64,000 nt of DNA, taken from Haloactinopolyspora alba. Its GTDB lineage: Bacteria; Actinomycetota; Actinomycetes; Jiangellales; Jiangellaceae. A program made the position numbers and the translations under genes. Positions 34,979 to 43,484 of this stretch are shown here, one piece after another. The notes under the pieces are model-generated. The model was given only the letters and a program-made list of their open reading frames with translations. It was not told the origin of the DNA and did not search any database. The stretch's first letter is position 1; the number at the start of each line of letters is the position of its first letter. The DNA is taken from positions 62,001-126,000 of the forward strand of contig NZ_PYGE01000003.1 of the NCBI RefSeq assembly GCF_003014555.1. Direction: 5' to 3'.

Positions 34979-35904
34979 CAACGGCCGGTCTTCCCTACGC
35001 CAACGCCACCGCCTTCCGGACTGCACTCAAGGACAGACTCGCCGCCATCGCAACGACACAGTCGAACTACACCACCGACGAACTCCACCGCCAGTTCGCC
35101 TACGATCGTGCACTCGCGAGGATCTTCAGCTCCCAGGACGCGGACCGTTGGGTTCTCAAAGGCGCCGGTGCACTCCTGGCGCGGCTGGTGCACGCTCGCC
35201 ACAGCAAAGACATCGACGTCTACTTCACCGAACAATGGGCCGAAGCCACCGCAGCCGTCGCCTCGCTGCGGAATCTGCTCGCTCGCGACCTCGGTGATTT
35301 CTTCGGATTCGAGATCACTCGCGTGACACCACTACAGGAAGAAGCCAAAGGCTCCCGTGTTCACGTGCAAGCCCGGCTAGGACCCAAGCCGTTCGCCACG
35401 TTTCACATCGACGTGGTCGTCAGGACGACCATGACCGGTCAACCCGATCTCGTGAACCCACTCACCCCGCTCGTTATGGACGGCCTCATCCGGCCGCAGT
35501 ACCGTACGTTCCCGGTCACGGACCATCTGGCCGACAAGCTCTGCGCCATCGTCGCCGCCTACCAGGCCAGCGGCCGCGCCAGGGTGAGCACCCGGATCAA
35601 GGACCTCGTCGACATCGCCCTCATCGCCACAACCCAACGAATCGACGGATCCGCACTACGGACCGCCATCGTCCAGAACATAGCCGATCGCGGCCTGGAA
35701 CCCCCCGACAGCTTCGTCGTGCCGGACCCACCCGTGTGGAAAACCGGCTATCCGAAGGTCGCGTCCGATGCACCGGTCGCGATCCCGGCGTACGACGAAG
35801 CAGTCAGGGTGGCTACGGAGCTGTTCACGCCCATACTCGCCGGCGTCAGCCTTGGATTCTGGGATCCGGCGAGCACCAGCTGGCTGTCCGCGAGGTCCCA
35901 CTGA
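34975..35904 (+). CDS. AbiEii-type nucleotidyltransferase toxin
   Basis: A 309-residue nucleotidyltransferase of the AbiEii/AbiGii toxin family. The core signature WVLKGAGALLARLVHARHSK leads to DIDVYF with the catalytic aspartates; FHIDVVVRTT holds a further strand, and DHLADKLCAIVAAYQ and TRIKDLVDIALIA are the conserved helical motifs. Relatives (AbiEii, MenT) add nucleotides to tRNA 3' ends or use GTP to arrest growth, giving phage abortive infection. It overlaps the antitoxin gene (ATGA) and is clearly co-translated. There is no visible truncation. Confidence 0.87.
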   Translation: MTTAGLPYANATAFRTALKDRLAAIATTQSNYTTDELHRQFAYDRALARIFSSQDADRWVLKGAGALLARLVHARHSKDIDVYFTEQWAEATAAVASLRNLLARDLGDFFGFEITRVTPLQEEAKGSRVHVQARLGPKPFATFHIDVVVRTTMTGQPDLVNPLTPLVMDGLIRPQYRTFPVTDHLADKLCAIVAAYQASGRARVSTRIKDLVDIALIATTQRIDGSALRTAIVQNIADRGLEPPDSFVVPDPPVWKTGYPKVASDAPVAIPAYDEAVRVATELFTPILAGVSLGFWDPASTSWLSARSH

Positions 35905-36017
35905 CTCCCGTGCGGCACCGCACGGAGTCAGTCCGCCGCATCCGCCTCGGTGGATCCGTCGGGCGAACAGCGCCGCCGGCTCGGCGCCTGTCGGCGATGA
36001 TCGGTGAGAATAGATCC

Positions 36018-36833
36018 GTGCACCGACAGTCGAAGTCCGACGTGCTGACCCGTTCGAGCCTCGCCGACGACCTTCGCGGGCTCGGGCTCGCCGACGGCGA
36101 CGCCGTCATGATCCACGCGGCGTTCCGGCAGGTGGGCACTGTCCTCGGTGGGCCCGACACGCTCGTCGACGCCGTGCTGGACGTGGTCGGCGCCGAGGGG
36201 ACGTTGCTGAGCTACCAGGACTGGGAGCTGAGCACCGACGTCTGGGACGACGACGGCCGGGTGATCGACGCCCTTCGCGAGCACGTGCCGCCGTTCGACC
36301 CGGCGACAGCGCGCCCGGCGCGCGACCACGGCGTCGTCGCGGCGACCGTCGGCACCCGGCCGGGCGTGCGCCGCAGCGGTAACCCCGGCGCGTCCGTCGC
36401 GGCCGTCGGTGCTCGCGCCGACGAGTTCACCGCCGCTCATCCGCTGGACTTCGGCTACGGCGAGGACTCGCCGTTCGCCCGTCTGGTCGCGTCCGGCGGA
36501 CGGGTGCTGATGGTCGGCGCGCCGCTGGACACGATGACGATCCTGCACCATGCCGAGCACCTGGCGGACCTTCCCGGCAAGCGCCGCATCCATGTCGAGT
36601 ACCCGCTCGCGACGCCGGCCGGCACCGAATGGCGCATCGTCGAGGAGTACGACACGAGCGCACCCGTCGTCGACGGCCCGCCGGACGACTACTTCGGGTT
36701 CATCGTCACCAACTTTCTCGCGACGGGAGACGGGCGCCGCGGCACCGTCGGCGCCGCCGACAGCGTGCTCGTCGACGCCGCCGGCATCACCTCGTTCGCC
36801 GTCTCCTGGCTCGAGGAGAAGTACGGACGCTGA
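36018..36833 (+). CDS. AAC(3)-family aminoglycoside N-acetyltransferase
   Basis: A 271-residue member of the antibiotic N-acetyltransferase (AAC(3)/YokD) family. LTRSSLADDLRGLGLADGDA, VMIHAAFRQVGTVLGGPDTL, LLSYQDWELSTDVW, and RSGNPGASVAAVGARADEF are family landmarks; LDFGYGEDSPFARLVASGGR and MVGAPLDTMTILHHAEHLAD complete the active-site region. GTG 36018 gives the common N-terminus; ATG 35997 is possible. Chromosomal AAC(3)-like enzymes in soil actinomycetes may modify aminoglycosides or other amines; resistance is not proven by sequence. Confidence 0.85.
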   Translation: MHRQSKSDVLTRSSLADDLRGLGLADGDAVMIHAAFRQVGTVLGGPDTLVDAVLDVVGAEGTLLSYQDWELSTDVWDDDGRVIDALREHVPPFDPATARPARDHGVVAATVGTRPGVRRSGNPGASVAAVGARADEFTAAHPLDFGYGEDSPFARLVASGGRVLMVGAPLDTMTILHHAEHLADLPGKRRIHVEYPLATPAGTEWRIVEEYDTSAPVVDGPPDDYFGFIVTNFLATGDGRRGTVGAADSVLVDAAGITSFAVSWLEEKYGR

Positions 36834-36865
36834 GCGGCGGTCACAGTTCCCGGCTCCTCGCCCAG

Positions 36866-37474
36866 TCAGGTGAGCATCGCGATCAGGGTGTCGACGACGT
36901 CCGCACGTTCCGGCACCCCGTCCGTCGTCCCGACCAGCCATGGCTGACCCGCCCGCCAGGTGCAGCTACTCACCAGCATGAAGGCCGCCGTGTGGGTGTC
37001 GATGCCCGCACGGATGATGCCGGAACGCTGGAGTTCGTCGAGGTACTCGCCGATCAGCCGGACGCCGGTCTGCGGATTCCGGTCGGGATTCTCGCTGAGG
37101 TACTCGGTGACACTCGACCGCAGGTCGACGTCGGCCTGCGCCGCGAACATCACGACGATCGCGTGCTCAAGGAAATGTTCGACCGCGGTGGTGAAGTGGT
37201 CGAGGGTTTCGCGCAGGCTCTGCGCACCGATGCCTTCCTCGCGGATCTCGATCAGCGGCGCCAGTGCATTCTCGAAGATCGCCGACAGCAGGCCTTCGCG
37301 GTTCTTGTAGTGGTAGAAGATGCTGCCTTCCGAGACGCCGGCACGCGCGGCGATCTCTTTCGTCGCCAGCCGGGCGATCCCCTTCTCGCGGAGCAGATCG
37401 AACGTCGCGGCGCGGATGCGTTCGCGGCCTCCGGACGGCGGGCGCCCGCGTCGTGGAGCGTCGGCCGTGGTCAT
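36866..37474 (-). CDS. TetR-family repressor
   Basis: A 202-residue TetR regulator. Basic N-terminus RRGRPPSGGRERIRAAT, helix-turn-helix LATKEIAARAGVSEGSIFYH with YKNREGLLSAIFENAL, then a helical ligand domain (HAIVVMFAAQADVDLRSS). ATG 37474 gives the normal length. It lies 25 bases downstream of an SDR gene on the same strand, so the two likely form an operon controlled from the operator pair at 38432-38475, upstream of the SDR. That arrangement predicts autorepression. The ligand is unknown. Confidence 0.92.
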   Translation of the reverse strand: MTTADAPRRGRPPSGGRERIRAATFDLLREKGIARLATKEIAARAGVSEGSIFYHYKNREGLLSAIFENALAPLIEIREEGIGAQSLRETLDHFTTAVEHFLEHAIVVMFAAQADVDLRSSVTEYLSENPDRNPQTGVRLIGEYLDELQRSGIIRAGIDTHTAAFMLVSSCTWRAGQPWLVGTTDGVPERADVVDTLIAMLT

Positions 37475-37499
37475 CGTTTCAGCATCGCAATCACGCCGG

Positions 37500-38378
37500 C
37501 TATCGCGTCGGTTCCATGGCATAGCGGACACCGGTGAGCAGTTCCGAGCGCTCCCACAACCCGGCCGCGAGTGCGGCGTCTCTCGACGCCCGGCTCGGAC
37601 GGACCACTGTCGGATAGCCGCTGCGCTGCATGAATCCATCCGGCCCCACGCACGTGCCGCCGACGATGCCCGGCGCGGACGCCGCATACAGGACCGGCAG
37701 CGCGCCCATCTCGGGGCTCTGCGCCGGCCCACCGGCCAGGAGCTTGCCCTGCAACGACGCGTCGCGGCGCTGTCCCTCGGTCGCGGCCAGGCCGGGGTGA
37801 GCCGCCACCGACACGGTTCCGCGGCCCGCCGCGGCGAGCCGTCGCTGGAGCTCGTGCGCGAACAACACGTTGGCCAGCTTGGACTGCGCATAGGCCAGCC
37901 ACCGCTGGTGGCGTCTGCGTTCCCAGTTCAGGTCGTCGCGGATCCTGCCGAGCATGTGCAGCCCGCTGTAGACGGTGACGACGCGGTTGCGCACCCGGTT
38001 CACCAGAAGGCCGGTCAACGCGAACGGGCCGAGGTGGTTGATGCCGATGTTCTGCTCGAAGCCGTCAGCCGTGCTGCCCTTCGGCGCCGCGATGACGCCG
38101 GCGTTGTTGATCAGCACGTCGACCTCGGTGTCCAGGTCGTCGGCGAACCTCCGCACCGACGACAGGTCGGCCAGGTCGAGCCGGCGCACCTCGGTGTCCC
38201 CGTCGACCGTGTCGGCCATCGCCCGGGCCTTGCCCGGGTCGCGGCACGCCATGATCACCTTCGCTCGTGCGCCGGCGAGCACCCGAGTGGCCTCGGCGCC
38301 GAGTCCGCTGTTCGCACCCGTGACGATCACCACGCGCCCGCGCTGGTCAGGAACGTCGCGCGCCGTCCACCCGGTCAT
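37500..38378 (-). CDS. SDR-family oxidoreductase (retinol-dehydrogenase-like)
   Basis: A 292-residue short-chain dehydrogenase. VVIVTGANSGLGAEATRVLA binds the cofactor, DVLINNAGVIAAPKG is the NNAG motif, NHLGPFALTGLLV follows, and the active site reads AYAQSKLANVLFAHELQ (YxxxK). VAAHPGLAATE and a substrate-loop region complete it. ATG 38378 is preferred over the open frame to 38447 because the latter would start inside the operator. It is probably co-transcribed with the downstream TetR gene and is therefore self-controlled. The substrate is unknown. Confidence 0.9.
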   Translation of the reverse strand: MTGWTARDVPDQRGRVVIVTGANSGLGAEATRVLAGARAKVIMACRDPGKARAMADTVDGDTEVRRLDLADLSSVRRFADDLDTEVDVLINNAGVIAAPKGSTADGFEQNIGINHLGPFALTGLLVNRVRNRVVTVYSGLHMLGRIRDDLNWERRRHQRWLAYAQSKLANVLFAHELQRRLAAAGRGTVSVAAHPGLAATEGQRRDASLQGKLLAGGPAQSPEMGALPVLYAASAPGIVGGTCVGPDGFMQRSGYPTVVRPSRASRDAALAAGLWERSELLTGVRYAMEPTR

Positions 38379-38431
38379 GTGATGCGCTCCAGCGCGCAGG
38401 TCCGTCTCGAGTGCATGAGCGAACCCCTTTC

Positions 38432-38447
38432 TTGAGCGAGTACTCAA
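38432..38447. promoter_or_regulatory. TetR-type operator A upstream of the SDR-TetR operon
   Basis: On the minus strand it reads TTGAGT-ACTC-GCTCAA, matching operator B as TTGAGT-N4-RCTCAR. It sits about 55 bases before the SDR start. Confidence 0.7.
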
Positions 38448-38459
38448 TATAACAGTTTT

Positions 38460-38475
38460 CTGAGTCTATACTCAA
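38460..38475. promoter_or_regulatory. TetR-type operator B upstream of the SDR-TetR operon
   Basis: On the minus strand it reads TTGAGT-ATAG-ACTCAG. It lies 28 bases from operator A in the divergent gap with the methyltransferase gene, so it may affect both. Confidence 0.7.
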
Positions 38476-38551
38476 GAAATCTGGAGGCTCCGGCAGATCG
38501 ACTCGGCGGAAATCTTGAACCGCACTATCGGGAACCATTATCATCCTCTTT

Positions 38552-39358
38552 ATGCCAGAGGACCGAGAAGCACGAATCCGAGCCTTCGACGCCGCCGCCA
38601 CGGACTTCGAGCGTCTCGGGCACCACCTGTGGGACCCGATCGGGGCCGCCACCGTCGACGTCACCAGCCCTCGAGCGGGAGAACGCGTGCTGGACGCCTG
38701 TTGCGGCCACGGCGCATCCGCCGTCCCCGCCGCACGCCGGGTCGGCGCCGACGGCCTGGTCGACGCCGTCGACGTGTCCGCGCCGATGATCGATCTGCTG
38801 AACCGACGCGCCGACGGCATCTCCCAGCTGCGCGCCCGACAGGGCGACGTCACCAGCTGGCCCCGCGGCGACTACGACGTCGTCCAGTCCGCTCTGGGCA
38901 TCTTCTTCTTCCCGGACATGGACGCCGGCACCGAGCAGCTCATCGGCCGCGCCCGCCCCGGCGGACGCGTGGGGCTGACCATCTGGCGCCGCGGCGCCAT
39001 GGACGCCGCCGGCGACCACCTGCGTGCGGCCGTCGCCCGGGTCACCGGAACCGAACCGGCCGACCGGCCGGCACGACGCCCGATCGACCGGATCAACCAG
39101 CCCGACACGTACGAAGCGTGGCTGACCGAACGAGGACTCGCCGACGTCACCGTCACCGAACACGACCTGCGCATCCCCACGACGCCGGACGTGGCCTGGC
39201 TGATCGTCACCGGCTCCGGTTACGTCGCCGCGCTCGACGACCTCGGTCCCGACCAGGTCGAGGCCGTCCGCGACGCGTACCTCGAGTCACTTCGCCGGGA
39301 CGGCGTCGACGAGATCGATGCGACGACGCTGATCGGTCTCGGCACCAGAGCTCACTGA
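38552..39358 (+). CDS. SAM-dependent class I methyltransferase
   Basis: A 268-residue methyltransferase. Motif I reads RVLDACCGHGASAVPAARRV, followed by VDAVDVSAPMIDLLNRRADG (acidic loop) and WPRGDYDVVQSALGIFFFPD; GRARPGGRVGLTIWRRGAMD matches the post-motif region of UbiE/Coq5-like enzymes. The start is ATG 38552. The substrate cannot be inferred. It is divergent from the SDR-TetR operon and shares its operator-bearing intergenic region, so regulation by that TetR protein is possible. A long hairpin terminator follows. Confidence 0.88.
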   Translation: MPEDREARIRAFDAAATDFERLGHHLWDPIGAATVDVTSPRAGERVLDACCGHGASAVPAARRVGADGLVDAVDVSAPMIDLLNRRADGISQLRARQGDVTSWPRGDYDVVQSALGIFFFPDMDAGTEQLIGRARPGGRVGLTIWRRGAMDAAGDHLRAAVARVTGTEPADRPARRPIDRINQPDTYEAWLTERGLADVTVTEHDLRIPTTPDVAWLIVTGSGYVAALDDLGPDQVEAVRDAYLESLRRDGVDEIDATTLIGLGTRAH

Positions 39359-39425
39359 GCCGGGCAGCCAGCGGTGACGCCCCGTGCTCGCCCTGCGCTT
39401 CTCCATGACCACCGCGCCCAGGGCT

Positions 39426-39486
39426 GTTGCCTGTGAGTGCCAGACGGAGCCCCGACGGCGCCGTGCGTCCGGCACTCACTGGCAAC
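39426..39486 (+). terminator. long stem-loop between methyltransferase and ABC operon
   Basis: GTTGCC-tGTGAGTGCC-aGACG pairs with CGTC-cGGCACTCAC-tGGCAAC around a 20-base centre, with single-base mismatches. It lies between two convergent genes and is probably bidirectional. Confidence 0.7.
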
Positions 39487-39537
39487 AAGGCCGTACCCAA
39501 GTCTCCGACATGCAGCCCGCTCGTCCGTCCCACGCGG

Positions 39538-40350
39538 TCAGCCGAGGCCGGAGCGGATGAAGGCGTCCGTGACCCGCCGCTGCACGAACGCGTAGGCGAC
39601 GACGAGCGGCGCGGCAACCAGCACCGCCGCGGCCATCAGCGGACCCCACGCGGTGCCCTGCTCGGTCTCGAAGATGCGCAGCCCGACCTGCACGGTCGCC
39701 CGGGACACACCGTCGGTCGCCAACAGCGGCCACAGATATTCGTTCCAGGTCTGGATGAACACGATGATCGCGACGGCGGTCAGGATCGGACGCAGGTTGG
39801 GCACGACGATGCGGAACAGGATCAGCCGGTCCGAGGCTCCGGCCAGCGTGGCGGCCTCGATCAGTTCGTCCGGGAACGCGGCCATCTGCTGGCGCAGGAT
39901 GAACACCGCCAGCGCCGAAGAGGCGAGCTGCGGCAGCACGAGCCCGGCGAACGAGTCCAGCAGACCCAGCCGGGACACCATCAGATAGTGCGGAACGACG
40001 AGGGCCTGCTGTGGCACCAGTGCGGTGCCGATCAGCACCGCGAACGCCACCCGCCGGCCGCGAAGCCGGTACCGGGTGAGGCCGTACGCGGCCAGCGTCG
40101 CGATCGCCACCTGCCCGACCGCCACCGCCGCCGACATGATCGCCGTGTTGAGCACGACGCGCACAACCGGCAGCGCCTCCAGCGCGCCGCGGTAGTGGTC
40201 CAGGGTGGGCGCGGCGGCGAACGGGTTCGCGTCGTACAGCACCGCCGTCGGTTTGACGGACGTGACCACGGCCCAGAGCACCGGGAACGCGACCGCCGCG
40301 GCGACCAGCATCAGCATCAGGTGCGCCGCCGCGCGAGTGACGCGCCTCAT
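39538..40350 (-). CDS. carbohydrate ABC transporter permease (MalG type)
   Basis: A 270-residue inner-membrane permease with about six helices (LMLMLVAAAVAFPVLWAVVT, TAIMSAAVAVGQVAIATLAA). The EAA loop that docks the ATPase is EAATLAGASDRLILFRIVVP. The C-terminus resembles MalG/UgpE subunits. ATG 40350 overlaps the upstream permease stop by four bases. It is last of the four-gene operon MBL-SBP-permease-permease. No ATP-binding subunit is present; actinomycetes often use one shared ATPase (MsiK) for many sugar importers. Confidence 0.93.
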   Translation of the reverse strand: MRRVTRAAAHLMLMLVAAAVAFPVLWAVVTSVKPTAVLYDANPFAAAPTLDHYRGALEALPVVRVVLNTAIMSAAVAVGQVAIATLAAYGLTRYRLRGRRVAFAVLIGTALVPQQALVVPHYLMVSRLGLLDSFAGLVLPQLASSALAVFILRQQMAAFPDELIEAATLAGASDRLILFRIVVPNLRPILTAVAIIVFIQTWNEYLWPLLATDGVSRATVQVGLRIFETEQGTAWGPLMAAAVLVAAPLVVAYAFVQRRVTDAFIRSGLG

Positions 40351-41207
40351 CGGGTCGCCCGCAACTGCAGGGCCACCACGGCCCCGAAGCCGACAGTGAT
40401 CAGCACCGACAACGCGGCCGCGGGCCCGCCGCTGAAGAAGCTGAACGCCTGCTGGTAGAGCAGGTAGTACACGTTCGAGGTGCCACCGGCCGGTCCGCCC
40501 TGGGTGAGCACGTCGATGACGCCGAACGTCCACGGACCGGCGAACACCACCGTCGCGAACACCACCACGGTGGTCATCGGGCGCAGCAGCGGCAGCACGA
40601 TGTGGCGCAGCAGCCGCCACTCGCCGGCGCGGTCCAGCCGGGCGGCGTCCATCACGTCCGCGTCGATGGTGGTGAGCCCGGCGGTGAACAGGATGAAGCT
40701 CAGCCCGAAGACCTTCCATCCGCTCACCACGGTCACGGCGGCGAACGCGGGGACGCGGTCGGTCAGCCAGTCGACCGGGCCGATACCGAGCAGCCCGAGC
40801 GGCTCGTCGGTGATGCCGAGCACCGGGTTGAGGATCCACTCCCACATCACCGCTCCGACCGCCGGCGGGACGAGCACCGGCAGGAAGAAGACGGTCCGGT
40901 AGAAGGCCACCAGCCGTCCACCCAGCCGCCACACCACGACGGCCGCGGTCAGCGGCGCCAGCACCGACAGCGGCGTGATCGCGACCATGTAGCCGACCGT
41001 GTTCCAGAACGCCTGGCCGGCACCGGGCGTGGCGAAGATCTCGCGGTAGTTGCCCAGCCCCGTCCACTCCGGAGGACGGGTGGTCAGGTTGAAGTCGAAC
41101 AGGCTCAGCACTGCGACCGCCAGTAGCGGGCCGTAGACCGTCAGTCCGACGGCGAGCAGGGCCGGCACCAGATACGCCACCGGCCGAGCCCGGGTGAGCG
41201 CCGTCAT
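40347..41207 (-). CDS. carbohydrate ABC transporter permease (MalF/UgpA type)
   Basis: A 286-residue permease: VAYLVPALLAVGLTVYGPLL is the first helix, then FDFNLTTRPPEWTGLGNYRE, a periplasmic-side loop, and the EAA-type loop DAARLDRAGEWRLLRHIVLP. FGVIDVLTQGGPAGGTSNVY is the usual signature near the C-terminus. Start at ATG 41207 overlaps the binding-protein stop by four bases. It pairs with the MalG-type subunit to form the channel; substrate is probably a di- or oligosaccharide or glycerol phosphate (family inference). Confidence 0.93.
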   Translation of the reverse strand: MTALTRARPVAYLVPALLAVGLTVYGPLLAVAVLSLFDFNLTTRPPEWTGLGNYREIFATPGAGQAFWNTVGYMVAITPLSVLAPLTAAVVVWRLGGRLVAFYRTVFFLPVLVPPAVGAVMWEWILNPVLGITDEPLGLLGIGPVDWLTDRVPAFAAVTVVSGWKVFGLSFILFTAGLTTIDADVMDAARLDRAGEWRLLRHIVLPLLRPMTTVVVFATVVFAGPWTFGVIDVLTQGGPAGGTSNVYYLLYQQAFSFFSGGPAAALSVLITVGFGAVVALQLRATR

Positions 41208-42514
41208 GGCTCGAGCAGCTCCCGCATCTGCTCGGCGACAGTGGCCAGGGTCGGCTCGGGGTCGGCGCCGGACAGCATGATCGGAGCCACCGCCTGGTCC
41301 TGCATGAGCTCCAGCGCCTGCTGGCCGCTCTCTCCGGGAAGGACCTGGTAGGGCCGCAGCGAGTCGAGCTGCTCGACGGTGGGCAGCAGCCGATCGTCCT
41401 CGGCGAAGAAGTCACCCAGGTATTCCGGATCATCGATGAGCGCGGGGCGCAGAGGCAGGTAGCCGATCTCCGAGGCGAGGATCGTGAAGCCCCGCGCGCT
41501 GGTCAGGAACTGCACGAACTCCCACGCCGCCTGCTGTTCGGCCTCATCGTCGGAGAAGACGAACAGTCCGGCGCCGGACACCGTCGGCGCCACGTCGTGC
41601 CCGTCGAAGGCGGGCAGCCCGGCCGTCTCCAGATCGAAGACGCCGTCCGTCGACGCGGCCAGCCCGCCGAGCAGCGCCGTGCTGCTGACGAGCATGCCCA
41701 GCCGCCCGGCCTCGAACATGGCGATCGCCTCGGCCTCGCCGACCGGTGGCTGCAGCCCGTCCACGCTGAGGTCGCCGAGCATGCTCAGCGCCCCGACGGC
41801 CGGCGACTGGTCGAGCTGCAGCGACCCGTCGTCGCCGAGCAGCCGACCGCCGTTCGAGTTGATCAGCGACTGGGTGAGGAAGTCGGACTTCGCCTCCCCC
41901 GCGGCGTCCACGTAGACGCCCTGCGCGCCGGTGTCGACGATCGCCCGTGCGGCGTCGCGGACCTCGGCCCAGGTGGTCGGAGGCGACTGGGCGTCGAGCC
42001 CGGCCTGGGCGAACAGGTCGGCGTTGACGAACATCGTCGGCGTCGACACGCTGTACGCCATCCCGGCCAGCTCGCCGTCGTGGCGGCCGAGCTCCGCGGC
42101 CGCGGGGTACATGCCGTCCAGGTGAGCCTGCAGCTCGCCGGCGGGCGCGACCTGCTCGAACGGCACGTAGGGCAGGTTCTCCTGGACGAAGCCGAACTTG
42201 CTCCATCCGATCTGGGCGACGTCGGGCGGGTCGCCCGCCGCGGCCTGGGCGTGGACGCTGCTGTGGATCTCGCCGGCCGGTGTGCCCGTCGGGTCGATCC
42301 GGATGTTCGGGTGCTCGGCCTCGAACGCGTCGATGAGCTGCTGGGTTCCCTCGCCGCCCACTCCGTCGGTCCCGTAGTTGTACGACTCGAAGGCAATGGT
42401 GATCTGCTCTCCCGCGGCCGACGATCCGTCGTTGCCGGCGTCGCTGCCGCAGGCCGCGACGACCAGACCGACGACGAGCACCGTGCCGGGCACGGTGGTG
42501 CGATACGAACGCAT
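41204..42514 (-). CDS. extracellular sugar-binding lipoprotein of ABC transporter
   Basis: A 436-residue family-1-type solute-binding protein. The signal VPGTVLVVGLVVAAC ends in a lipobox with lipid-modified Cys at residue 22. ITIAFESYNYGTDG, QQLIDAFEAEHPNIRID, AAAGDPPDVAQIGW and GMAYSVSTPTMFVNADLF are typical of sugar binders. ATG 42514 begins one base past the upstream gene's stop; a longer open frame reaches 42613 but has no signal peptide. It delivers substrate to the two downstream permeases. Confidence 0.92.
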   Translation of the reverse strand: MRSYRTTVPGTVLVVGLVVAACGSDAGNDGSSAAGEQITIAFESYNYGTDGVGGEGTQQLIDAFEAEHPNIRIDPTGTPAGEIHSSVHAQAAAGDPPDVAQIGWSKFGFVQENLPYVPFEQVAPAGELQAHLDGMYPAAAELGRHDGELAGMAYSVSTPTMFVNADLFAQAGLDAQSPPTTWAEVRDAARAIVDTGAQGVYVDAAGEAKSDFLTQSLINSNGGRLLGDDGSLQLDQSPAVGALSMLGDLSVDGLQPPVGEAEAIAMFEAGRLGMLVSSTALLGGLAASTDGVFDLETAGLPAFDGHDVAPTVSGAGLFVFSDDEAEQQAAWEFVQFLTSARGFTILASEIGYLPLRPALIDDPEYLGDFFAEDDRLLPTVEQLDSLRPYQVLPGESGQQALELMQDQAVAPIMLSGADPEPTLATVAEQMRELLEP

Positions 42515-42515
42515 G

Positions 42516-43376
42516 TCAGGGCTCCTGTGTCTCGGATACGTGGAAGGTGTGGTCGGGGACGGCCACGTCGATCCGCCCGTCGAACTGCGCACGGGCGCGC
42601 GCGACCTGCGCATCCAGCCAGCCGCCGTCGGTGTGGGCCCAGTGGGTCAGCAGCAGGTCACGGACCCCGTGGTCGGTGGCGAGCCGGCCGGCCTCGCCGG
42701 CGCTGAGGTGGCCGTGCCCGGTGCGGTCCGGCTCCTCCAGCGTCGCCTCGGCGAGGAGCAGGTCGACGCCACCCGCGAGCTTCTCGAAGGCCGGCGTCGT
42801 CGTGGTGTCGGCGCTGTAGGCCAGCGACTGCCCGCCCGCCTCGACGCGGAAGCCGCAGCAGGGCAGCCGGTGCCGCATGGCGACCGGCTCGATGGTCGCC
42901 TCCCCGACCCGGATCGCTTCGCCGGGCGCGTACTCGACGACGTCGAACACGTCCCGGAAGACGTGGTCGGCCGGGTGCTCACCGGGCCCGTCGCCGCCCA
43001 GCGGAAACAGCTCGTTCAGCCGGCGCAGCGTCGCGGCCGCCCCGGCCGGCACGTAGACCGGCAGCCTGGTCGCGGGCAGCGGGCGCTGGGTCAGCGTCTT
43101 GCCCAGGACAAGGAGGTCGAGGCAGTGGTCGGTGTGCATGTGGCTGATGAAGACGGCCGACAGCTCGGCGGCTCGCGCGGCAGCCTTGGCCGCCACGCCG
43201 GGCCCGCAGTCGAGCAGCACCTCACCGTCGCGGAGGTGCACCAGGTAACCGGAGCTCGGCCAGCCCGGTTCGGGCATGCCGGCACGGCAGCCCAGGACGG
43301 TCAGACGCAGGCCCGCGCCGTGGTTTCGGTCGTGCGCAGTGGGAGTCACGCCGACGAACGTAGGTAGCACCGGCAT
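42516..43376 (-). CDS. metallo-beta-lactamase-fold hydrolase (RNase Z-like)
   Basis: A 286-residue MBL-fold protein. RLTVLGCRAGMPEPGWPSSG and DCGPGVAAKAAARAAELSAV precede the zinc motif FISHMHTDHCLDLLVLGK (HxHxDH); later ligands are in SLAYSADTTTTPAF and GHGHLSAGEAG, and LLTHWAHTDGG. It resembles the cyclic-nucleotide phosphodiesterase/RNase Z branch. ATG 43376 is used; GTG 43349 is possible. It is first in the operon with the sugar importer, so it may hydrolyse an imported ester or a signal, but this is a guess. It is divergent from a LysR gene that may regulate the operon. Confidence 0.85.
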   Translation of the reverse strand: MPVLPTFVGVTPTAHDRNHGAGLRLTVLGCRAGMPEPGWPSSGYLVHLRDGEVLLDCGPGVAAKAAARAAELSAVFISHMHTDHCLDLLVLGKTLTQRPLPATRLPVYVPAGAAATLRRLNELFPLGGDGPGEHPADHVFRDVFDVVEYAPGEAIRVGEATIEPVAMRHRLPCCGFRVEAGGQSLAYSADTTTTPAFEKLAGGVDLLLAEATLEEPDRTGHGHLSAGEAGRLATDHGVRDLLLTHWAHTDGGWLDAQVARARAQFDGRIDVAVPDHTFHVSETQEP

Positions 43377-43448
43377 GAACGATCTGTCGCGGCGGCGACC
43401 AGCGTCTGAACGATCGTGTCGGGTTCCGGCTCGATCGTCCCGGACCCG

Positions 43449-43476
43449 TTGACGGTCGAGCGCAGCGGACTAGTGT
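43449..43476 (+). promoter_or_regulatory. LysR gene promoter, probably leaderless
   Basis: TTGACG (43449-43454) and TAGTGT (43471-43476) are 16 bases apart. The start point would fall at about 43483-43485, on the ATG. The direct repeats TGAACGATC at 43376-43384 and 43407-43415 nearby could be regulator sites. Confidence 0.5.
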
Positions 43477-43484
43477 CGCCGTCG

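Noticed and set aside
36018-36833. Claiming aminoglycoside resistance from the AAC(3)-like gene
   Set aside because: Family membership is clear but many chromosomal members lack resistance activity; sequence alone cannot decide.
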